From Heterohyrax brucei (lineage: Eukaryota; Chordata; Mammalia; Hyracoidea; Procaviidae): a DNA stretch of 64,000 nucleotides. The stretch covers positions 69,490,351 to 69,554,350 of the forward strand of contig CM053162.1 of NCBI GenBank assembly GCA_028571685.1, in the 5' to 3' direction. Made by a program: the position numbers and the translations under genes. How positions within the stretch are numbered: the first letter of the stretch is position 1; each line of letters starts with the position of its first letter. Below the pieces are notes generated by a model, which saw only the letters and a list, made by a program, of their open reading frames with translations, made no database searches and was not told where the DNA came from. Positions 57,901 to 64,000 of the stretch are shown here, piece by piece.

Positions 57901-57984
57901 CATAACCTGTTTTCACTGGAAGACATTATGTTGAGTGAAAGTAGTCAGTGACAAAAGGACAAATATTGTATGAGACCCCTATGA
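54935..57984 (+). pseudogene. L1-B ORF2, interrupted and missing the RT core
   Basis: ATG at 54935; the endonuclease region reads SVITLNVNGLNAPVKRH-like, then TGA at codon 26 (55010-55012). An LTR interrupts it at 55595. Beyond that come [36 protein letters not shown] and [10 protein letters not shown]. At about 57326 the frame jumps from YVIVNGQ to C-terminal sequence (MDIDMSFDPVIPLLGIYP at 57656), so the FADD motif and thumb are absent. It ends at 57984. Confidence 0.9.
55595..56043 (-). mobile_element. MaLR-like solo LTR in L1-B ORF2, 5-bp target duplication
   Basis: Begins tgtcctagtcaccagg and ends caacccatgaca on the plus strand (TG...CA). It is flanked by ccatt at 55590-55594 and 56044-56048. 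L1 sequence, as in L1-A near 10670-10690, resumes exactly. The LTR is 449 bp and without an internal region. Confidence 0.93.
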
Positions 57985-59031
57985 TAAGATCTCAAAAACA
58001 GACTTGTGTATAGAAGAAAAGACTCTTTGACAACTGCAAGAGAGGGGAAGGAAAGAGGTGAGGGAGAGAGGAGAGGGAGAGAGGGGAGGGAGAGAGGGGA
58101 AGGGGAGAGGGGAGGGAGAGAGGGGAGGGAGGGTTTAGATTAGATAGTTGGTAGAAGTTTGGTTGGGTGAAATCGATGATAGCACACATTAGAAACAAGA
58201 ACAATAGTAAGTGGACTTCAGCATAACTTGAATACTCCTTCCATCTTAACCCAATATTGCAAGGACAGAGTAGCTGGGGCAGGGGACAGGAGACCATGCT
58301 CCTAGGTGAAATGGCACAACTAGCATTTTGCTAAGAGGGCTCTCTGCACCCCACATTGGTGAGTGGCGTCTGGGTTCTTAAAAGCTGCCAAATTGCCATC
58401 CGAGGACACAGCAAATGGTCCCAACTCAGTAGGAACCAATGATCACCAAGGACCAAAATGACATGGGATAAAGACAACCCAGAAGATAGACAGACCCACA
58501 TGGGTGGGTGCCTACATCGACTTGGGACCGGACGAACCAGATGGTACCTGGCCACCACCAGTGATAGTCACGATGGAGCTCACTAAGTTGAGTCTCACTG
58601 GCAACACAAGAATAAAAAGGGGTACACCCTGAAATCTCCACCAAAAGACCACAATTGATGGTCCAGCGGCTTCAGGGTTCCCCAGGGAGCATGGCCCCTG
58701 GCCCTGATGCTGCCCTTGCCCATAAATCATAATGAAGATCCACTCTTCAGACACAAATGGATTGGACTTGGAGATGCAGAGTGACCATATATTGGGTGCA
58801 CTTTACAGTTCTATGCATCTGTAGGATATCACCCTGCTGACCTCTGGCTGGAAGAAGGGGAGTGGGTGGAGAGGAAGGGAAAGGAGGCTGTTGGGAAGAT
58901 GAGACATTTATGGAGCAGAGAGGAATAGTGTGCTGTCACCAAGCAGGGAGAGCAGTGGAAGCTGCATATAGGTGGGCATGTAAATTTACATGGGAATGTA
59001 CATTTTTATTGAGTTATAATTAAAAAAAAAA
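57985..59031 (+). other. L1-B 3'UTR and A-tail
   Basis: Shares cattggtgagtggcgtctgg, gttgagtctcactggcaaca and ggattggacttggagatgca with L1-A. Confidence 0.88.
58039..58133 (+). repeat. Expanded purine tract in L1-B 3'UTR
   Basis: About 95 bp of GGGGA/GGGAGA-type units, many with G-runs of three or four. It sits where L1-A has its shorter G4-type tract. Confidence 0.92.
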
Positions 59032-59175
59032 AAGAACTCTTGGCCCACTTTTGACCTGTGGGAAACCCAAAATGTAATTGCTTCAATTATTATTTGATTT
59101 GAAGTAATGACACGAGGACATATCACTACTGACTTTCCATAGGAGCTAGATTGGGGAAGACATTTACTCTGGAAA

Positions 59176-59885
59176 TCAAACAATGTAGTGCCTTGGAAAA
59201 ATCTGCTGCAAAGGACCTCTTTAAAGTGTTGAAAGGCAAAGACAGCACTTTGATGACTGAGGTGCCTCTGGCCCAAGCCACATTCTTTTTAATCTTCTTA
59301 TACGCATGTAGGAAACCCTGGTGCCTTGGTGGACAAGTGCTACGTCTGCTTAACTGAAAGGTCCTCAGTTCAAATCTGCTAGGCGCTCCTTGGAAACACT
59401 ATGGGGCAGCTCTACTCTGCCCTATAGGGTTGCTATGAATCAGACTCGACTTGATGGCAGTGGGTATATGTACGTGAAAACTTGACAATGAGTATATGAG
59501 CTCGACAGTGAAGAAAGGAGAGAACTGACACGTGAGAATTGTGACGTTGGTGAAAAGTACTGAGCACGCTGTGGGCTGAACAACCAAATCCATTGTGAAG
59601 AAAGTGCAGCCAGGATGTTCCTTAGAAGTGAGGACTGCAAGACTTCGTTTTGCTTACTAGAGCCCTTCATCAGGAAAGACGAACCACTAGAAAAGGACAG
59701 GACGTCATGTTTTGTGAAAGAGAATCAGTGAATACAAGGGAGATGGCTTGACATAGTGGGTGCAGTCACGGCTCCAACAGGAAAGACGGGGGGCAGCACA
59801 AAGCCAGACAGTGGTGTCTTCGTTACTTCCAAAGTTGCCTTGGGTTAGAGTGGACTGCATGGCACCACACAACAATGACAGAGAA
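59176..59885 (+). mobile_element. RTE 3' part, split by a SINE
   Basis: The left part (aaatctgctgcaaaggacct, about 59199) and right part (aaagtgcagccaggatgttc, about 59605, to the end) are RTE post-RT sequence. A SINE lies between them at 59311-59467. Confidence 0.83.
59311..59467 (+). mobile_element. AfroSINE in RTE
   Basis: Sense: ggaaaccctggtgccttggt, cctcagttcaaatctgctag, ggggcagctctactctgccc, and tail gacttgatggcagtgggt. Confidence 0.93.
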
Positions 59886-60734
59886 CACAGTGTGACAGAG
59901 AACACACTGGCCTGGAGGTCTCTGACCGTGTAGTTTCAACTCAATTTTTACTAGTGATCTGAAGAAATGACAATAATCAGAGGAGAATGAAGAAAATATA
60001 TGAAATTTAGGATTCTGTGTAGCCATGGGGTCGCTATGACAGCAACGCGTGTGGTTTTTAGTTTGGCATAGCTCTGACTTTAGTAGTCAGGTATTTAAAG
60101 GTGAACTGTAGACACAAAGCAGAGAGAACTGTATGCACTGAAAGCAGAAGAGACTGCTAGCTAAAGACAAACCAGCACCCACTCACAACCAGACACAACA
60201 CTGGCCTTGTCCGATCTGGGTGACAGTGTTCACCACATGGGACATAAGTCCTCCTGACTCACTCATGTCTATTAGACAAAGATAAATACCACTACAAATC
60301 ATTAAAATGCTTTATAGATAATAATTTTCTCTATGATTCTCATTGCTTTTTAAAGTGTATTTACTATATTTTCATTTTTCTTCCATTTTCCAAATAATCA
60401 CTTTTGTGTGTTGATCTATCATAAATAGGATAGGTGGTATTGGTATTTTTAGGACACTTTAACGTATGTTTTTAAATGTGCATACTAGGTAGGAAAGGCT
60501 CTCATGGATTAAGAGCATCAACTTTCCTTTGGGCTCCAAAATGTAGGAAAACAATAGAAATGAACATTTTTATCACATCTGTTACAAGTTCTACATACTT
60601 CAAGCCCAGTGAATTGGCTTGGACCTGACAGAGAACAAAGGCTGTTATTTCAAGAAAATAAAACAAATTGAAGGTCAACATGTTGTCAGAATCCACATAA
60701 ATGCAAGACTGAACCCAAAATGTAGTTGTTGTTG
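59886..60734. other. Mostly unassigned, one SINE/RTE tail stub
   Basis: A tail-like piece (ccatggggtcgctatgacag) lies at 60023-60042. The rest is AT-rich and unassigned. Confidence 0.4.
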
Positions 60735-60886
60735 CTGTTGTTAGGTGCCATCGAATCAGCTCCAACTCACAGCAACCCTGTATGTCAGAGTGGAACTCCT
60801 GCAAAGCATTTCCATGGATTACTTGCTTGGTGGATTTGAACTGCTGACCTCTTGGTTAGCAGCCATAGCACTTAAACACTAACATC
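60735..60886 (-). mobile_element. AfroSINE
   Basis: Antisense: gtgccatcgaatcagctcca, ggtggatttgaactgctgac, ttggttagcagccatagcac. Confidence 0.92.
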
Positions 60887-61714
60887 TGTTAATTTATAGT
60901 GATAATTTCTGCTAAACTTTTTACTTTATTCTTATTCCCATAATTTCACTTTTCCCCCTTTTTTCTTGTATTATAATTCAAGAGTATTTTCAAACTTATC
61001 TTCTCACTACAAATAAGCAAACAGCAGTTCACTGCCGTATAACACAAGAGGCCAGTACGTGGGGGAGAGCACTCAGATAGTTTATGATCAGGAACGTTCT
61101 CATTTCTCAGCTGTCTTAAGGTTAAAATGGGAAAAGCCTACAGTGATTGGAAGAGTGCAGGTCTCACAATAAAATTTCTCTAGTAGAAGAAGAAAAGGTT
61201 ACTGCATCCCAGAAAATGTCAGGGAAGAGGTCACAGTACTTTCAGTGAGGTCGGCAATCTCCCAGAGTGTCTACAAAACATGGGTAGAAACTTTCTAAAG
61301 AAGTGTTGGAAGATAGATTTTTGGCTCTGTTGCCAAACCTTCAGCATCGCTTTTGTTCCCCCCTCCAAATCCTCGCCAATCACAGGAAGCACAGGTTCTA
61401 ATTAGAGGTTAGTTTCTAAGATGCTGCCTGACTTTTTATAAGTGAGTTCACATTTTCTAGAACTCACTTTCTTCATTAACAAACGCGAAAGTTTGTACTC
61501 TACCAGTAATTTTCAATCGGGGGCATACTTGTGTCATTTAGCCTGTGTTAGGTTGCAAGTCAGAGAATGTAAATAATGTCAGTAAAAAATAGGATTTACT
61601 GGGTGAGTGTTAGGGTTTGTCACAATACTGATGGGTAGCTGACTGAGTCCCCAGGAGGGATAGGGACAAGGGCGTCTCTGCAGTCTTTACAGTTGGAGTT
61701 GATGGATCTTTGTC
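60887..61714. other. No recognised feature
   Basis: Unassigned sequence. Confidence 0.4.
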
Positions 61715-62055
61715 TCTGTTGCTGCTGTTGTTGCTGGGTGCTGTCAGGTCAGTTGTGACCCCCAGTGACCCTGTGTACTACAGAAGGAAACACTGCCTGG
61801 TCCCATGTCATGCCCACAATCAATTTTATGCTTCAACCCGTTGCTGTAGACACTGTGCCAGTTCATCTTGTTGAAGGTTTTCCTCTTTTTCACTGACTGT
61901 CTTAGCAAGCATGATGTCCGGCTCTAGGGGTTGATCCCTCCCAGCAACATGTCCAAAGTGTGGGTGATGCAGTCTCACCGTCCTTGCTTCTAAGGAGCAC
62001 TCTGGTTGTACTTCTTCCAGAACAGATCTGTTTGTTCTTCCATGGCACATTCATT

Positions 62056-63902
62056 TTTTTGGTATTCTCTGCTTTCAGCCAAGATCCAACTGACATCAGC
62101 AATGATATCCCTGGTTCCATTTCTTCTTCAGAATCTGGGCTTGAATTTCTGGCTGTTTTCTGTCAATGTACTGCTGCAGTTACTTTTGAATGATCTTTAG
62201 CAAAACTTTACTTGCATGTGACATTAATGATATTGTGCAGTAATTTCTGCATTCAGTTTCATCACCTTTCTTGGGAGTAAGCATAAACTCTTCCAATCGG
62301 TTGTCCAGGTAGCTGCCTTCCAAACTTCCTGGCATAGATGACTAAGCACTTCCAACACTGCATCCATTTGTTGAAACATCTCAATTGACAGTCTATCAAT
62401 TCCTGGAGCTTGGAAACTCTGGTGGTATAGTGGCTAAGTGCTAATTCAAATCTGCCAGATGCTCACTGAAAGCTCTGTGGAGCAGTTCTGCTTACTCTCT
62501 TCCATGGGGTAGCTATGAGTCGGAATTAACTCGACAGCAGTGGGCTTGGTTTCTCGGTTTTGTTTTCACCAATGTCTTCAGTGCAACTTCAATTTTTTCC
62601 TTCTGTGCTATCAGTTTTCGATCATAAGCTACCTCTTGAAATGGATGAATGTCGACCAGATCTTCCTGGAATACTCTGCATATTCCTTCCATTTTCTTTT
62701 GATATTTCCTGAATTATTTAACATTTTCCCTGAAGAATCCCTCATTATTGCAAGCCGAGGCTTGAATTTTTTTCTTCAGGTCTTTCAGCTTGGGAACTGC
62801 GAAACTCTTTGCACGAATCATTGTAATATTTTAGTTTGTCTTCTTGAGCTGCCTTTTGAAATCTTTGATGCAGTTCTTTCACTCCAATTCTTCCTTTTAC
62901 TGTAGCTACTCGATGTTGAAGAGCCAGGTTCAGGATCTCTTGTGCCATCCATTTGGGTCTTTTCTTTCTTTCCTGTCTTTTTAATGATCTCTTGCTCTCT
63001 TCATGGATGATGCCTTTGATGTCACTCCACAATTCATCTGGTCTTCGGTCATGAGTATCCAACACATCAGATCTATCCTTGAGATGACCTCTAAACACTG
63101 GTGAGGTATACTGAATGTCGTACTTTGGCTCTGATGGACTTGTTCTTGTTTTCTTCTGTTTCATGTGAGCAGTTCATGATCTGTGCTGCAGTCAGCAGCT
63201 GGTCTTGTTCTGACTGCAGATACAGAGCTTTTTGCAATCGTCTCTTCCCACAGATGCAGTCAATAGGATTCCTGCATATTCCATTTGTGTAGCAGTTGTG
63301 TATGTTGGTGAAAAAATGGTATTTACAATGACGAAAACACTGGTCTTGCAAAATGCTATCATGAAATCTCCAGCATCATTTCTATCACAAAAGACCATGT
63401 TTTCAACTGCTGATTCTTCTTTTTTGTTTCTAACTTTTGCACTTCAATCACCAGTAACTGGCAATACTGATTGGAAGTTCAATCAATTTCAGACAGCAGA
63501 AGCTTGTCAAGACCTTCAATTTCTTCATCTTGGGACTTAGTGGTTGGTGCATAAACTTGGATAATAGTCATATTAACTGGCCTTCCTTGTAGGTGTATGG
63601 AGATTTTCCTAGCACCGACGACATTGCATTTCTTCAGGACAGACCTTGAAACGTTCTTTTTGACGATGTGTGCAACACCATCCCTCTTCAAGTTTTCCTT
63701 CCTGGCCTAGTGGACCACATGGTGGTCTGATTCCATACAGCCAATGCCAGTCCATTTCAGGTCACTAATGCCTGGGACATAGATGTTTACAAGTTCCATT
63801 TCATTCTTCAGGATTTCCCATGTTCCTAGACTCATGCTTCATACATTCCAAGATCCAATTATTAATGGATGTTTGCAGCTATTTCTTCTCATTTTGAGAT
63901 AT
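62056..63902 (-). pseudogene. RTE ORF2 (endonuclease and partial RT), decayed
   Basis: RTE ORF2 has an APE-type endonuclease and a reverse transcriptase. The minus strand starts MRRNSCKHPLIIGSWNV at 63902, an APE endonuclease start. Next come VNMTIIQVYAPTTKSQDEE (63600-63540) and NPIDCICGKRRLQ. The linker at 63164-62745 reads DRRPDELWSDIKGIIHEESK and KRPKWMAQEILNLALQHR. Several frames and stops are involved. The reverse transcriptase fragment lacks its catalytic block. Confidence 0.87.
62411..62556 (+). mobile_element. AfroSINE nested in RTE
   Basis: Plus-strand SINE with ggtatagtggctaagtgcta, tctgccagatgctcact and gagtcggaattaactcgaca, between RTE pieces that read on continuously. Head partly deleted. 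Confidence 0.9.
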
Positions 63903-64000
63903 GCCACATCAGCAAAAGAAGGTCCCAAAGGCCTCACTTGATCCACATCATTAAGATCAACTCTGCTTTGAGGAGGCAGCTCTTTCCATGTCATCTTCTG

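Larger units (their letters stand above)
52602..59031 (+). mobile_element. L1-B: full-length L1 insertion with target duplication
   Basis: Starts ggaggcagagtcaaggtgg, similar to the 5' ends of mammalian L1s with a possible YY1-like CAAGGTGG motif, and ends in an A-run at 59021-59032. It is flanked by aagaactttgggcc (52588-52601) and aagaactcttggccc (59032-59046), a diverged target duplication. It contains a 1-kb 5'UTR, ORF1, inter-ORF region, ORF2 and 3'UTR. A 449-bp LTR is inserted, and about 1.2 kb of ORF2 is missing near 57326. Confidence 0.92.
61715..64000 (-). mobile_element. RTE (BovB-like) LINE, long copy, runs off the window
   Basis: Minus-strand order is 5' region (64000-63903), endonuclease (about 63902-63250), linker (63164-62745), part of the reverse transcriptase (62740-62056), then a jump at about 62050 to post-RT sequence and the 3' end at 61715 (gttgctgctgttgttgctgg). 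The RT core, including the usual YADD region, is missing. A plus-strand SINE is nested at 62411. Confidence 0.9.

Noticed and set aside
1..64000. Host protein-coding genes
   Set aside because: Every open frame with recognisable motifs belongs to L1, RTE or mariner. The remaining frames are short, lack domains and overlap on opposite strands. An intron or unnoticed small exon cannot be excluded.

Overview
The window reads as a gene-poor, repeat-dense stretch of a mammalian nuclear genome. No host protein-coding gene or functional RNA gene could be supported. The repeat content points to Afrotheria, most likely a paenungulate (elephant, sirenian or hyrax). About two dozen copies or pieces of a tRNA-headed SINE of the AfroSINE type are present, with a tail that reads like gagtcggatccgactcgacgg. 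They sit beside an RTE/BovB-like LINE whose 3' end resembles that tail. L1 elements, ERVL/MaLR-type LTRs, mariner-like fold-back elements and older shared mammalian repeats (L2, MIR, L1M, a hAT MITE) complete the picture. All repeat family names come from remembered consensus features, because no database could be searched.

Layout. 0-8 kb: RTE 3' pieces, an antisense LTR-internal-LTR MaLR remnant (1670-3285), and a 5'-truncated L1 (about 4440-7320). That L1 carries an internal inverted duplication, an ERVL-like LTR with a 5-bp target duplication, and a nested SINE. 8.2-14.8 kb: a long L1 (L1-A) with ORF1 broken by one stop, a 0.42-kb inter-ORF region, a decayed ORF2 still showing FADD, and a 3'UTR with a G4-type tract. 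14.8-31 kb: old L1, L2 and MIR debris, two fold-back mariners, three LTR-family or MITE-like insertions, and RTE tails. 31-52 kb: a third and fourth fold-back mariner, antisense L1 3' ends, an internally deleted RTE with both ends (40012-40775), many SINEs, and two GC-rich patches. 52.6-59.0 kb: a second full-length L1 (L1-B) with target duplications and 200-bp repeated units in its 5'UTR. L1-B also holds a 449-bp LTR inserted in its endonuclease region and has lost its RT core. 59-64 kb: two RTE copies, the last running off the right edge.

How it works together: these are layered parasites, not an operon or pathway. L1-type and RTE-type LINEs supplied the enzymes. The AfroSINE tail resembles the RTE tail, which suggests RTE-driven SINE spread. 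Nesting gives relative ages: SINEs and LTRs lie inside L1s and RTEs, and one SINE lies inside another. The most interesting unexplained signals are a small open frame between ORF1 and ORF2 kept in both long L1s, the same stop at codon 26 of ORF2 in both, the fold-back mariner family, and a 90-bp-arm inverted duplication inside L1-C.
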